DNA of 21,927 nucleotides from Paraktedonobacter sp035294465 (GTDB lineage Bacteria > Chloroflexota > Ktedonobacteria > Ktedonobacterales > Ktedonobacteraceae), in NCBI GenBank assembly GCA_035294465.1, contig DATGKW010000015.1, forward strand, positions 1 to 21,927, read 5' to 3'. The notes beneath the pieces are model-generated. The model did not search any database, was not told the DNA's origin, and saw only the letters and a program-made list of their open reading frames with translations. Position 1 is the first letter of the stretch. Every line of letters begins with the position of its first letter. Position numbers and translations under genes: made by a program. Shown piece by piece: positions 14,604-21,927 of the stretch.

Positions 14604-16199
14604 ATGTACGATTACATCATCATTGGCGCTGGTTCAGCAGGATGTGTGCTGGCCAATCGCCTGACCGAAGATCCCCAGACGAGCGTTCTCCTGATTGAAG
14701 CCGGAGGCCCTGATAACAAGCCGGAAATCCATATTCCCGCCGCGTTCTCCAGGCTTTTCAGGACACCATACGATTGGGAATATTACACTGAAGAAGAGCC
14801 GGCTATGGCCAATCGCAAGATGTACTGGCCGCGCGGCAAGGTTCTGGGCGGTTCCAGTTCGATCAACGCCATGATCTATATTCGCGGGCATCGCCTCGAC
14901 TACGATTCCTGGCGTGACGCCGGCAACGCGGGCTGGGGATACGCCGATGTCCTGCCCTATTTCAAGAAGGCTGAGAACCAGGAGCGCGGGCCCGACGAAT
15001 ACCACGGCGTAGGCGGTCCGCTCAACGTAGCCGACATGCGTTATGTCAATCCGCTTTCGCAGGCTTTTGTCGAAGCCTGCATAGAAACGGGCATGCCGGC
15101 AAACAAGGACTTCAACGGCGCAACCCAGGAGGGCGCGGGCGTCTTCCAGACCACGCAGAAGAACGGCGCGCGCTGGAGCGCAGCCGATGCCTATCTCAAG
15201 CCCGCCATGCGCAGGCGCAATTTGACCGTGCGTATGCGTACTCAGGTCGCGCGGGTCGTCATTGAAAAAGGCCGGGCTACCGGCGTGGCTTATCTCGCAA
15301 ATGGCCGGATCGAGACGGTACGCGCCAATCGCGAGGTGCTGGTCTGCGGCGGAGCAATCAACTCTCCCCAGCTCCTCATGCTCTCCGGCATCGGACCCGC
15401 CGACCATCTGAAAGCAAAGGGCATCGAAGTCGTGCTCGATCTGCCTGGCGTGGGCGAGAATTTACAGGACCATCTGGCCGGAGCGGCGATCTATCAAGCG
15501 AGCAAACCGGTCAGCCTGAACGACGCGCAGAAGCCGGGCAACTTGCTCAACTACCTGCTCTTTAAAAAAGGGCCGTTCACCTCGACAATCGCGGAAGCCG
15601 GGGCCTTTTTCAAAACTCGCAGCGACGTACCCACGCCGGATATCCAGTTTCATTTCACGCCCACTTTTTTCAAACCAAATACTTTTGAGCCGGCCCCCGG
15701 TCACGGTTTTATGATTATCTCCACTCTCCTGCACCCCAGGAGCCGTGGGCGCATTCGCCTGCATTCAAACGACCCAAGCGCCCACGCGGCGATTCACGCT
15801 AACTATTTCACCGAAGAGGAAGATATCCAGGTCATGCTGGCCGGTCTCAAGATGGCGCACGAAGTAGCACACACACAAGCCTTCGCTCCTTTCCTCGGTC
15901 CAGAGGTCGAGCCGTTCACCTGGAACCGGACCGATAGCGAGATCATTCAGGCCGGGCGCGAGTGGTGCGAGACGCTCTATCATCCCGCCGGCACCTGCAA
16001 AATGGGCACCGACGATATGGCGGTGGTCGATCCGCAACTGCGTGTGCGCGGAATCGAAGGGCTGCGCGTGATCGATGCCTCGATCATGCCCACCGTCATC
16101 GGCGGCAACACCAACGCCCCAACTATTATGATCGCGGAAAAGGCCGCGGACATGCTCAAATCTCCCGCGACGGTCAAACAAGCAGAGGAAGTCGTATAA
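14604..16199 (+). CDS. GMC-family FAD oxidoreductase (choline/alcohol dehydrogenase type)
   Basis: This 531-aa flavoprotein is expected to oxidise an alcohol using FAD. The dinucleotide-binding motif GAGSAG is at 8-13, with LLIEAGG after the second strand. GMC signature 1 (GKVLGGSSSINAMIYIRG) begins near residue 85 and signature 2 (GAINSPQLLMLSGIGP) lies near 250. The active-site pair is His460 (YHPAGTCKMG) and Asn504 (GGNTNAPTIMI). The 44-residue spacing matches the His/Asn pair of choline oxidase. No signal peptide, so it is cytoplasmic. It resembles bacterial choline dehydrogenases and polyethylene-glycol or long-chain alcohol dehydrogenases; the substrate cannot be chosen from sequence and there is no betaine gene nearby. 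ATG 14604 has GAGGTG upstream. Confidence 0.94.
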   Translation: MYDYIIIGAGSAGCVLANRLTEDPQTSVLLIEAGGPDNKPEIHIPAAFSRLFRTPYDWEYYTEEEPAMANRKMYWPRGKVLGGSSSINAMIYIRGHRLDYDSWRDAGNAGWGYADVLPYFKKAENQERGPDEYHGVGGPLNVADMRYVNPLSQAFVEACIETGMPANKDFNGATQEGAGVFQTTQKNGARWSAADAYLKPAMRRRNLTVRMRTQVARVVIEKGRATGVAYLANGRIETVRANREVLVCGGAINSPQLLMLSGIGPADHLKAKGIEVVLDLPGVGENLQDHLAGAAIYQASKPVSLNDAQKPGNLLNYLLFKKGPFTSTIAEAGAFFKTRSDVPTPDIQFHFTPTFFKPNTFEPAPGHGFMIISTLLHPRSRGRIRLHSNDPSAHAAIHANYFTEEEDIQVMLAGLKMAHEVAHTQAFAPFLGPEVEPFTWNRTDSEIIQAGREWCETLYHPAGTCKMGTDDMAVVDPQLRVRGIEGLRVIDASIMPTVIGGNTNAPTIMIAEKAADMLKSPATVKQAEEVV

Positions 16200-16219
16200 A
16201 AAATAGAAAACCCACAGGA

Positions 16220-16278
16220 TGGAGCGCCGTCGCTTGCCTACGCTGTGAAAGCGCGGCCAGGCGAGCGGCCCCGCTCCA
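16220..16278. repeat. TGGAGCG-type inverted repeat, copy 3 (between convergent genes)
   Basis: TGGAGCG (16220-16226) and CGCTCCA (16272-16278) bound a longer imperfect stem (TCGCTTGCCT against AGGCGAGCGG). It sits between the stops of the GMC and DUF4349 genes, so it may act as a bidirectional terminator. No T-run is present. Confidence 0.6.
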
Positions 16279-16296
16279 CCCCGTGGAAGCTGTGTT

Positions 16297-17307
16297 TTAA
16301 TCGGTTTCGCCATCTTTGGGCTGCGCCATGGAAGCAGGCATGGCGGGCATGAAGCGCGGCAAACGAGTCCTCCGCCAGACCTTTTTGCGCACCAGCCAGG
16401 CAATAATGCCGATAGGCACAATATAGACGCTGAAGGCGAGGAGCCAGACGATCAGTGTGGCCAGCACGTGCCACACGTTTACGACAGCGGACCAGGCACC
16501 CTGCCAGACCGGGATAACGCTCCAGGGACTTGATTGCGCGGGCGGAGGCGGCGCGGACCCGACCGGTTGCAGGATAATTGTGACGGTATAAAAGGTGGTC
16601 TGCGATTTGAGCGCGTTGAGCTGGCCTTCGATCTGATCGATCTGCCCTTCAACCTGCGTCAACTGCTGCTCAATGCTGAGGGCATCGCTCATATTCTGAG
16701 CCTCATTCATGAATGTGAGCAAACGCTGCTGTTCAGCGCGCAGATTGGTCAGGGTGGACTGTGCGTCAACGTAGTCGCTGGTTTCGTCCTGCACGGTCTC
16801 CTTGAGACTGATCAGCGTATTACCCTTCTGCCCGGCGTAATCACGCAGATATGATTCGACCTGATCATAGTGAGAGGAATCGATCAAGAAGGTCAGCGTC
16901 ACGTTATACTGATTATCGCCCACCTGTTCGTAATCGGTCCCGTCCGAGGTGGCTTGCGAGTCATCCTGCTCAACCCACTGCTGGAGAAAGCTGGCCGACC
17001 GGCTGGTATCCTGGACATCCATCGTCACCTGCAAGCTTTTCGCCAGGTATTGCGGCGCGTATTGCCCTGAACTGCTCGCCTTCTGCCCTGAACCAGCTCC
17101 ATTGCTACTGGCAGCAGCCTGGTGCGCGCTAGGGATAGCACCCTGGCCAGAACTGTTGCTCGCGGGCGCCGCCATACTCGCGTTGGTAGCTCCCCCGCTC
17201 CCGCCACAGCCGGCCAGCAACAAACCTACGATACACGCTCCGACCAATGCAGAGAGAACTTTTTTCGTCTGAACTTTGCGGACGCCCTCGCCCGTTTTTT
17301 TCCACAT
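16297..17307 (-). CDS. DUF4349-domain lipoprotein
   Basis: This 336-aa exported lipoprotein has a basic N-terminus, a hydrophobic helix and the lipobox LLAGC (Cys34). A low-complexity Ser/Ala/Gly/Gln linker runs to about residue 90. Residues about 95-260 match DUF4349: a strand-rich part, then a coiled coil (TLTNLRAEQQRLLTFM and IEQQLTQVEGQIDQIEGQL) and a final TVTIILQP strand. A C-terminal membrane helix is at 281-306, followed by a basic cytoplasmic tail (RKKVWRR), so the protein may be tethered at both ends. ATG 17307 has a strong AAGGAG site. The gene lies 138 nt downstream of valS on the same strand and may share its transcript. Family role unknown; envelope-associated. Confidence 0.88.
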   Translation of the reverse strand: MWKKTGEGVRKVQTKKVLSALVGACIVGLLLAGCGGSGGATNASMAAPASNSSGQGAIPSAHQAAASSNGAGSGQKASSSGQYAPQYLAKSLQVTMDVQDTSRSASFLQQWVEQDDSQATSDGTDYEQVGDNQYNVTLTFLIDSSHYDQVESYLRDYAGQKGNTLISLKETVQDETSDYVDAQSTLTNLRAEQQRLLTFMNEAQNMSDALSIEQQLTQVEGQIDQIEGQLNALKSQTTFYTVTIILQPVGSAPPPPAQSSPWSVIPVWQGAWSAVVNVWHVLATLIVWLLAFSVYIVPIGIIAWLVRKKVWRRTRLPRFMPAMPASMAQPKDGETD

Positions 17308-17309
17308 AG

Positions 17310-17396
17310 GGATATCTCCTTCTCGCTCAGCAGTATTTCCTATCTTTCCAATCGCTAGCTGCGCGGATATCCTCACACCCTGGAGATATCCGGCGC
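17310..17396 (-). promoter_or_regulatory. possible RNA switch covering the DUF4349 ribosome site
   Basis: On the mRNA strand, GGATATCTCC (17391 to 17382) is perfectly complementary over 10 bases to GGAGATATCC (17319 to 17310), which contains the Shine-Dalgarno. The upstream segment can alternatively form a local hairpin, CGGATATC (17392-17385) with GATATCCG (17371-17364), extended by three more pairs. The two pairings are mutually exclusive. Confidence 0.4.
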
Positions 17397-17445
17397 GTTG
17401 CCTTAGCTGTCGTTATTGACGGAAACGGCAGAGCAAAAGTTCCCT

Positions 17446-19944
17446 TTATCTTTCCAGCCCGATGCGCATCACCCCCTCTTTGCGCCAGATCTCGCTTGCG
17501 CCATTCAGTGCGAGCTTTTCGCCGATGACCAGTTCCTTCGCGCGCGTTACGCTTAGAATATCCAGGCGGGCGGCGGAGAGCAGTTCGGCCAGGGACGCGT
17601 CTGACGTGGAGAGCAGCAATCTGCTCAATTCAGCGCCCAGCGAGATACCGGCCTCACTCTTGTAGCGGCGTACCGCCGTAGCCACTTCGAGCAGGATTTC
17701 GCCCGCATCCTCGGCCCGCTCGTCGGACCAGGCTGGATCTGCCTCCGGCCAGCGTGTGAGGTGGAGCGAGGGCGAGCTTTCGTTCTCCACGAACAGTCCA
17801 CAGTAGATCTCCTCGGTCACGTAGGGCAGGAAAGGCGCGAAGAGCTTGATAGTACAGAGCAGTGCGTAATAGAGCGCGTAGCGCGAGCCCTCGCGCAACG
17901 GGCCAGGCTCACCATAGAGTCGCTCCTTGCACATCTCCAGGTAGTTATCGGCCAGGTCATGCCAGAAGAAGTTTTCGATCTCACTTTTGGCCGCTGCATA
18001 CTCGTAGGCACGAAAGAGAGCTGTCACGCGCCGAATCAAACTCGCCAGACGCGTCAGCAGCCAGCGATCAGCCGGCGTGAACTCGATATGCGCCTTCGCA
18101 TCCCTCTTCGAGCTTGCCTCCAGCTCCATCTCTTGTGGTCGATAACCTTCCAGAAAGCGCTCGCTGAAGCGGGCTACATTCCAGAGCTTGGTAATCAGCT
18201 TGCCGCCGTTCTTGATCCTCTCCTCGCTGATGATCGCGTCTTTGCCAAAGCCAGTGGACGCGGCCCAGTAGCGCACGGCATCGGCGGAATTGCGCTCGAT
18301 CATGGCAAGCGGAGCCATAGGTCCACCGCCGCGACTCTTGCTGATCTTCGCGCTGCCAGCGGCAGCCAGGCCCCAGCCGGAGATCGCTACGGTCTTCCAG
18401 GGCAGTGTACCAAAGTGATGCAAAGACTTCACGATGGTATCGAAAGCCCAGGTACGGATAATTTCGTGCGCCTGGGGACGCAGTGCGAAAGGCGACACTT
18501 GCGCGTAGAGTTCCGGCTCGCTGAGCCAGCGGCCCACGATCTGCGGCGTCATCGAGGAGGTAGCCCAGGTATCCATCACATCCTCTTCGGGCGCGAAGTC
18601 CGTACTGCCACACGCGCAGGCGCGTCCGGGGCTTTGAGCCGTGGGATCGATTGGCAGATCCTCTTCGCTGGCCAGCAGCACTTCACCACACTGGCGACAG
18701 TACCAGAGCGGGAAAGGCACGCCAAAGTAGCGCTGGCGCGAGATGCACCAGTCCCAACCAAGATTCTCGACCCATTCGCGATAGCGGGCCTGCATGTGTG
18801 CGGGCTGCCATTCGATCTTCTCGCCCGCCTCTAACAATTGCTGTTTAAAATCAAGCACGCGAATAAACCACTGCCACGCCACCAGGTATTCCACAGGTGT
18901 ATCGCAGCGCTCATGCACGCGCACGGACTGCGCCACCGACTCGCGTTTCAATACCAGCCCATGATCATCTAATGCCTTTACGATCTGCCCGCGAGCCTCT
19001 GCTGTGCTCAACCCGGCAAACTCGCCGGCAGCCTCAGTCAAGTGCCCGTCGCGGCCAATGATCATTTCGAGCGGCAGCGTATGCGTGTACCACCACTCCA
19101 CGTCGGTCACATCGCCGAAGGTGCAACACATCACTGCGCCGGTACCCTTTGCAGGATCGGCTTTGGGATCGGCCAGCAGCGGCACGTCGAAGCCCAGCAG
19201 CGGCACCATCACACGCGAGCCGATTAGCCCGGCGTAACGCGCATCTTCTGGATGCACAAACACGGCTACGCAGGCGGGCAGCAGTTCGGGGCGCGTGGTG
19301 GCAATCGGCAGGGTTGCCCCGCCTTCCAGAGCAAAGGCCAGGGTCACAAACTCGCTCTGGCGTTCCAGGTCGTTCAGTTCGGCCTGGGCGATGGCCGTGC
19401 GGCACTCCGGGCACCAGATAGTCGGAGCCTCGCGACGATAGGCCAGGCCCTTCTTGTAAAGATCAAGAAACGACCACTGCGAGATCCTGCGCGACTGCTC
19501 ATCGATAGTGCGATAGCTGTAGCGCCAGTCAATCGAAAGGCCCAGACGCTGCCAGAGAGTCTGATAATCCCTCTCGGCCTCTTCGCTCACCTCCAGGCAC
19601 TTCTCAATAAAGGCCGCGCGCCCCACCTGCGGAGCTGTAACGCCCAGGCGCTTCTCCACCAGGCGCTCGGTGGGTAAGCCGTTATCGTCGTAGCCCATTG
19701 GGTAGAACACGTTGTAGCCGTTCATGCGCCAGAAACGGGCCAGAAAGTCGGTATGGCTGTAAGAGTAGGTATGGCCGAGGTGCAGATTGCCCGAAACCGT
19801 AGGAGGTGGAGTATCAATCGCGTAGATCGGGCGTTTGTCGGGTTGCTGGTCCTCGCGCTGAAAATGGTAGATCCCCTCGTGCAGCCAGCGATCTCGCAGG
19901 GCCGGCTCGGCGGTGCTCGGATCGTATCGTTTAGACAGGCTCAT
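17446..19944 (-). CDS. valS: valyl-tRNA synthetase
   Basis: This is an 832-aa class Ia synthetase charging tRNA-Val. The HIGH element is HLGH (55-58) in PPPTVSGNLHLGH, diagnostic for ValRS, and KMSKS reads KISKS (533-537). The CP1 editing domain has TTRPELLPACVAVFVHPED and a CTFGD-x-TDVEWW block. A cysteine pair set (CRQC, then CACG) suggests a zinc knuckle. CTFGD/TDVEWW, the ADAVRYWAAS segment and the KLITKLWN stretch resemble the archaeal-type ValRS also found in some bacteria. The protein seems to lack the long C-terminal coiled-coil arm of typical bacterial ValRS. ATG 19944 has AAAGGGAGC upstream; a longer start at 19977 is less likely. A T-box with a Val specifier precedes it. Identity is very secure; the archaeal-type affinity is inference. 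Confidence 0.96.
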   Translation of the reverse strand: MSLSKRYDPSTAEPALRDRWLHEGIYHFQREDQQPDKRPIYAIDTPPPTVSGNLHLGHTYSYSHTDFLARFWRMNGYNVFYPMGYDDNGLPTERLVEKRLGVTAPQVGRAAFIEKCLEVSEEAERDYQTLWQRLGLSIDWRYSYRTIDEQSRRISQWSFLDLYKKGLAYRREAPTIWCPECRTAIAQAELNDLERQSEFVTLAFALEGGATLPIATTRPELLPACVAVFVHPEDARYAGLIGSRVMVPLLGFDVPLLADPKADPAKGTGAVMCCTFGDVTDVEWWYTHTLPLEMIIGRDGHLTEAAGEFAGLSTAEARGQIVKALDDHGLVLKRESVAQSVRVHERCDTPVEYLVAWQWFIRVLDFKQQLLEAGEKIEWQPAHMQARYREWVENLGWDWCISRQRYFGVPFPLWYCRQCGEVLLASEEDLPIDPTAQSPGRACACGSTDFAPEEDVMDTWATSSMTPQIVGRWLSEPELYAQVSPFALRPQAHEIIRTWAFDTIVKSLHHFGTLPWKTVAISGWGLAAAGSAKISKSRGGGPMAPLAMIERNSADAVRYWAASTGFGKDAIISEERIKNGGKLITKLWNVARFSERFLEGYRPQEMELEASSKRDAKAHIEFTPADRWLLTRLASLIRRVTALFRAYEYAAAKSEIENFFWHDLADNYLEMCKERLYGEPGPLREGSRYALYYALLCTIKLFAPFLPYVTEEIYCGLFVENESSPSLHLTRWPEADPAWSDERAEDAGEILLEVATAVRRYKSEAGISLGAELSRLLLSTSDASLAELLSAARLDILSVTRAKELVIGEKLALNGASEIWRKEGVMRIGLER

Positions 19945-20050
19945 ATGTCTATTGCTCCCTTTCTGCGCGCCGCGCATCTCTACGCAGAGAGAGATGGTCC
20001 CGGCGCGTACATTTCACGCCCTGCCTGACCCCTGGCAAGGCGCGATCAAT

Positions 20051-20084
20051 AAAAAAACCTTTCATCCTGCATGAGGACGAAAGG
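20051..20084 (-). terminator. T-box-regulated terminator of valS
   Basis: On the minus strand CCTTTCGTCCT pairs with AGGATGAAAGG (one mismatch) around a CATGC loop, followed by seven Ts (plus-strand A run 20051-20057). It sits directly after the T-box motif in the direction of transcription. Confidence 0.92.
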
Positions 20085-20382
20085 GTCGATTATTTCGCGG
20101 TACCACCTCAATTCGCCGGGCGTTGCCGCTCCGGCGCGCTCATTACCCCGACGGCCCGCCAAAAGCCTTCACCTGCGTCTGCCGAGTTTATCAGGGCCTC
20201 GCTATAACGGGCTAACCCGTGCGCGATCTACTCGCCGCGCTCATACGCGGCTTTCTTCCGCATCGTCTCCAGGCGACATTCGATACCTGCTGCTGCGAAG
20301 GGCTTCCAGCCGCCGACCCTTCTTCTCTCTCAGCCCGTCGGGGATCTACTCTTCCCGGAATGTGACATGTATGCCATTGTGT
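20051..20382 (-). promoter_or_regulatory. T-box leader, valine-specific (GUC specifier)
   Basis: This tRNA-sensing antitermination leader precedes valS. Minus-strand landmarks in order: GAGTA for the specifier-loop 5' side (plus 20342-20350 region), a helix TCCGGG/CCTGGA below that loop, an AGAGAG apical element, then GAATGTCG on the 3' side, which places the Val codon GTC at 20275-20277. The T-box sequence AGGTGGTACCGCG is at 20096-20108, followed by the terminator. The layout GAA-N-codon matches the leuS leader of this window (GAAACTG), supporting both readings. Uncharged tRNA-Val should stabilise the antiterminator and turn on valS. The 106 nt between the terminator and the valS start hold only a short hairpin and the ribosome site. 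Confidence 0.92.
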
Positions 20383-20388
20383 AGAGAC

Positions 20389-20418
20389 AGTATATCCGAA
20401 CGGCGAAAAGCCTGTCAA
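20389..20418 (-). promoter_or_regulatory. valS promoter
   Basis: On the minus strand TTGACA (plus 20413-20418), an 18-bp spacer and TATACT (plus 20389-20394) form a near-consensus promoter. The predicted start near 20382 is just ahead of the T-box stem I. Confidence 0.8.
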
Positions 20419-20636
20419 CTTTTAAATGACCAAAGCCAATAAATAAATATAGGAATCTCCAAAAGTTGATGAATAGATGTCCTGGAGTTGCGCTGGTAGA
20501 AAGCGAGGTCTGCCACTATACTTTGGACAGCGAGCTGATCAAAGGCCTGCTCGATTTGCGTATTAACACCGTTTTCTTTCTTTCTGAAGAGATAATTTCC
20601 TGTGTTTGGGTAGAAGGAATAGCCTTGAATGCTCAT
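20415..20636 (-). CDS. doubtful 73-aa reading frame in an AT-rich spacer
   Basis: This is an open frame of 73 codons with an ordinary mix of residues (MSIQGYSFYP start, aromatic-rich end IPIFIYWLW). It has no convincing ribosome site (only ATAGAAA upstream), and its last codons overlap the valS -35 box. The surrounding sequence is clearly more AT-rich than the rest of the window. It could be a small gene, a remnant or chance; I recognise no family. Confidence 0.2.
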   Translation of the reverse strand: MSIQGYSFYPNTGNYLFRKKENGVNTQIEQAFDQLAVQSIVADLAFYQRNSRTSIHQLLEIPIFIYWLWSFKS

Positions 20637-20640
20637 TTTC

Positions 20641-20725
20641 TATGAAATAGTTCACAAATTCTCTGTGACATGGCTCACAACCTTTTTATGAGATAAATCA
20701 CAAAAAATCTGTATCTTTCCTTACA
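20641..20725. promoter_or_regulatory. array of four CRP-like palindromes at a 23-bp period
   Basis: Site 2 (20664-20679) is TGTGA-CATGGC-TCACA, identical in its half-sites to the CRP consensus. Site 1 (20641-20656) is TATGA-N6-TCACA, site 3 (20687-20702) is TATGA-N6-TCACA, and site 4 (20710-20725) is TGTAT-N6-TTACA. All starts are exactly 23 bp apart, with 7-nt AT-rich gaps. The array lies upstream of the promoter of the lipoprotein gene at 20810 and about 220 bp behind the valS promoter. Likely bound by a Crp/Fnr-family dimer. Confidence 0.7.
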
Positions 20726-20751
20726 GCTTTCCCATATCGTAGAAGCTATTT

Positions 20752-20780
20752 TTACTACCAGGTCTATACAACCCTATAAT
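20752..20780 (+). promoter_or_regulatory. promoter of the terminal lipoprotein gene
   Basis: TATAAT (20775-20780) is a perfect -10. A weak -35, TTACTA (20752-20757), lies 17 bp upstream. A weak -35 next to upstream CRP-like sites is typical of an activator-dependent promoter. The predicted start is near 20787, and the ribosome site AAAGGGA (20798-20804) precedes ATG 20810. Confidence 0.6.
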
Positions 20781-20809
20781 CTCTAAGCTTCTTAACGAAA
20801 GGGACCGCC

Positions 20810-21927
20810 ATGTTAATTCGCGAGACGCGCCATCTCATCCTCGCTTTGCTTTGCAGTACAGGCGTTCTCCTGCTCAGCGCTGCCTGTGGTACACCAGCGC
20901 AGGCAAATCAGCCATCGTCCACTCCTACTGTCAACCAGCAGTCCACTTCTCCTGCTGGCCAATCGACTCCGGGGAGCACATCCTCGTCACTCACTGTTAG
21001 CACGAGCTGTCCCGCGGCGGGCAGCGGGCGAGCAGCGGTGATGCCAGCGCTACGGCTGGGCAATCACAACACTATCGTCTTTTTCGACAATAACCCTGCC
21101 GGTAATCCCTCGATGGCCCTCAAACGCTATGATGCGGAGACCGGCAAAACAACGACGATCTTGAGCGAGAATAGGGAGAACATTCAGACGGCCCAGCTCT
21201 CAGGGGATGGGCAATGGGTGCTCTTCATTGCACAATCGGCCAACAACACATCGGAGATACAACTGGTGCGCATCGATGGCCAGTACCTGCAAACGCTCTA
21301 CTGCGCTCCATCAGGCCAGCAAGTCGATCCGACCAATAGCACCGGAATGCAGTGGTCGCCCGATCAGAAGGAGATCATCTTTACCCAGGGAGCAAACGAC
21401 AATTCACCCCTGCCACTCTACCTGTTGACCGTGGCCACCGGCAAGGTACAACTGGAACTGGCCGCCGACCCGAACTTCTACATTCAGCCGCGCACATGGG
21501 TTGACGATACCCGCGTTGATGTGACCACCAGTTCTCCCGGCAATCTTGATATACCAGCCACGATGGACATCCTTGACATCAGCAAAGGCCCGAACCAGCA
21601 AGCGAGCAATCTTCAGGTAGTTCTGGGCGTTTCAGATACCCCCTGGGATTTTGATAGCACGTACGATGCCAGCAAACTGTTCGTAGTTCGTTATGATCCA
21701 ACCGTAGGCCGCGCCGGACCAGGCACATTCTGTCAAATCAGCTCCGAGTCGATAGAGGGAACAAATGGCTCGCTCATCTTCAATAGCAGCACCCTGGTCG
21801 TCTCCAGCCTGCGTGTAGCGGGCTATGGTTCATCGAGTCTGCTCCTCGATGTCAATGCACGCGGTGCGCCATCGGACCAGTATAATGGCATCTGGAGGCT
21901 TAACGCCAACGGCACGGGGCTGAAGCG
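20810..21927 (+). CDS. propeller-like lipoprotein, 3' end beyond the window (partial)
   Basis: The frame is open from ATG 20810 to the window end (372 full codons, no stop), so the gene is partial. The N-terminus has MLIRETRHLI, a hydrophobic stretch and the lipobox LSAAC (Cys26), followed by a Ser/Thr/Gln/Pro-rich linker to about residue 65. This indicates an exported, lipid-anchored protein. After a Cys at residue 67 the sequence has repeated units of the kind found in TolB/PD40-like propellers: LKRYDAETGKTTTIL, LSGDGQWVLFIAQ, IQLVRIDGQYLQTLY and MQWSPDQKEIIFTQ, each with SPDG-like turns. The function is unknown; it may sense or bind extracellular ligands. Start supported by AAAGGGA 6 nt upstream. 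It stands behind the four-site operator array, so its expression is probably tightly regulated. Confidence 0.85.
   Translation, partial: MLIRETRHLILALLCSTGVLLLSAACGTPAQANQPSSTPTVNQQSTSPAGQSTPGSTSSSLTVSTSCPAAGSGRAAVMPALRLGNHNTIVFFDNNPAGNPSMALKRYDAETGKTTTILSENRENIQTAQLSGDGQWVLFIAQSANNTSEIQLVRIDGQYLQTLYCAPSGQQVDPTNSTGMQWSPDQKEIIFTQGANDNSPLPLYLLTVATGKVQLELAADPNFYIQPRTWVDDTRVDVTTSSPGNLDIPATMDILDISKGPNQQASNLQVVLGVSDTPWDFDSTYDASKLFVVRYDPTVGRAGPGTFCQISSESIEGTNGSLIFNSSTLVVSSLRVAGYGSSSLLLDVNARGAPSDQYNGIWRLNANGTGLK

Noticed and set aside
15765..16421. 218-codon minus-strand frame spanning the end of the GMC gene
   Set aside because: Covers the conserved active-site region of the GMC gene on the opposite strand and crosses the intergenic hairpin.
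17761..18834. 357-codon open frame on the plus strand
   Set aside because: It lies wholly antisense to valS, has no ribosome site or recognisable domain, and is an expected shadow of a GC-rich gene.
20071..20442. 123-codon plus-strand frame
   Set aside because: It runs antisense through the valS T-box, whose structure explains the sequence.
20641..20725. CRISPR or replication iterons as an explanation of the 23-bp periodic array
   Set aside because: The units are short 16-bp palindromes with 7-bp gaps, not direct repeats with unique spacers, and no DnaA-box consensus or replication gene is present.

Overview
This window looks like chromosomal DNA of a Gram-positive-like bacterium with moderately high GC, most plausibly a Ktedonobacteria-type Chloroflexota. 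That is an inference from three things: Cys-anchored lipoproteins with Ser/Thr/Gln-rich linkers, T-box leaders on aminoacyl-tRNA synthetase genes, and small proteins of a kind I associate with that group. No rRNA, tRNA, CRISPR array, transposase or phage gene was seen. It reads as ordinary chromosome with several interesting regulatory elements.

Layout. (1) 209-4061, plus strand: a probable operon of a FIST sensor protein, an M3-family oligoendopeptidase (pepF-like) and an alpha/beta hydrolase. (2) 4186-4684, minus strand: two small overlapping genes, a zinc-ribbon protein and a 78-aa hypothetical. They diverge from (3) 4935-6876, plus strand: an XRE-HTH protein with a degenerate Nudix-like C-terminal domain, followed 1 nt later by cutA. 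(4) 6926-9808: strong promoter, leucine T-box (CUG specifier) and leuS. (5) 9949-10662, minus: a short-chain dehydrogenase. (6) 10900-12858: a PQQ-type beta-propeller lipoprotein with a duplicated C-terminal domain. (7) 13078-13560: a small coiled-coil protein built of 21-nt repeats. (8) 13676-14248, minus: a DoxX-like membrane protein, diverging from (9) 14604-16199: a GMC oxidoreductase. (10) 16297-17307 and 17446-19944, minus: a DUF4349 lipoprotein downstream of valS, which has its own promoter and valine T-box (GUC specifier) at 20051-20418. (11) 20810-21927, plus: a propeller-like lipoprotein whose frame runs off the window end.

How the parts work together. LeuRS and ValRS, both charging branched-chain amino acids, are each controlled by a tRNA-sensing T-box, so they should be induced when leucine or valine is scarce. 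The FIST/oligopeptidase/hydrolase cluster fits peptide turnover with a sensor that may bind a small ligand. The HTH-Nudix/cutA pair has TGGGAAA direct repeats in its leader, which could be autoregulatory sites.

The most striking signal outside genes is at 20641-20725. Four CRP-like palindromes (TGTGA-N6-TCACA type) sit at an exact 23-bp period ahead of the last lipoprotein gene. Other points worth checking are a possible Shine-Dalgarno-sequestering RNA switch before the DUF4349 gene, and a scattered family of TGGAGCG-bounded hairpins between genes.
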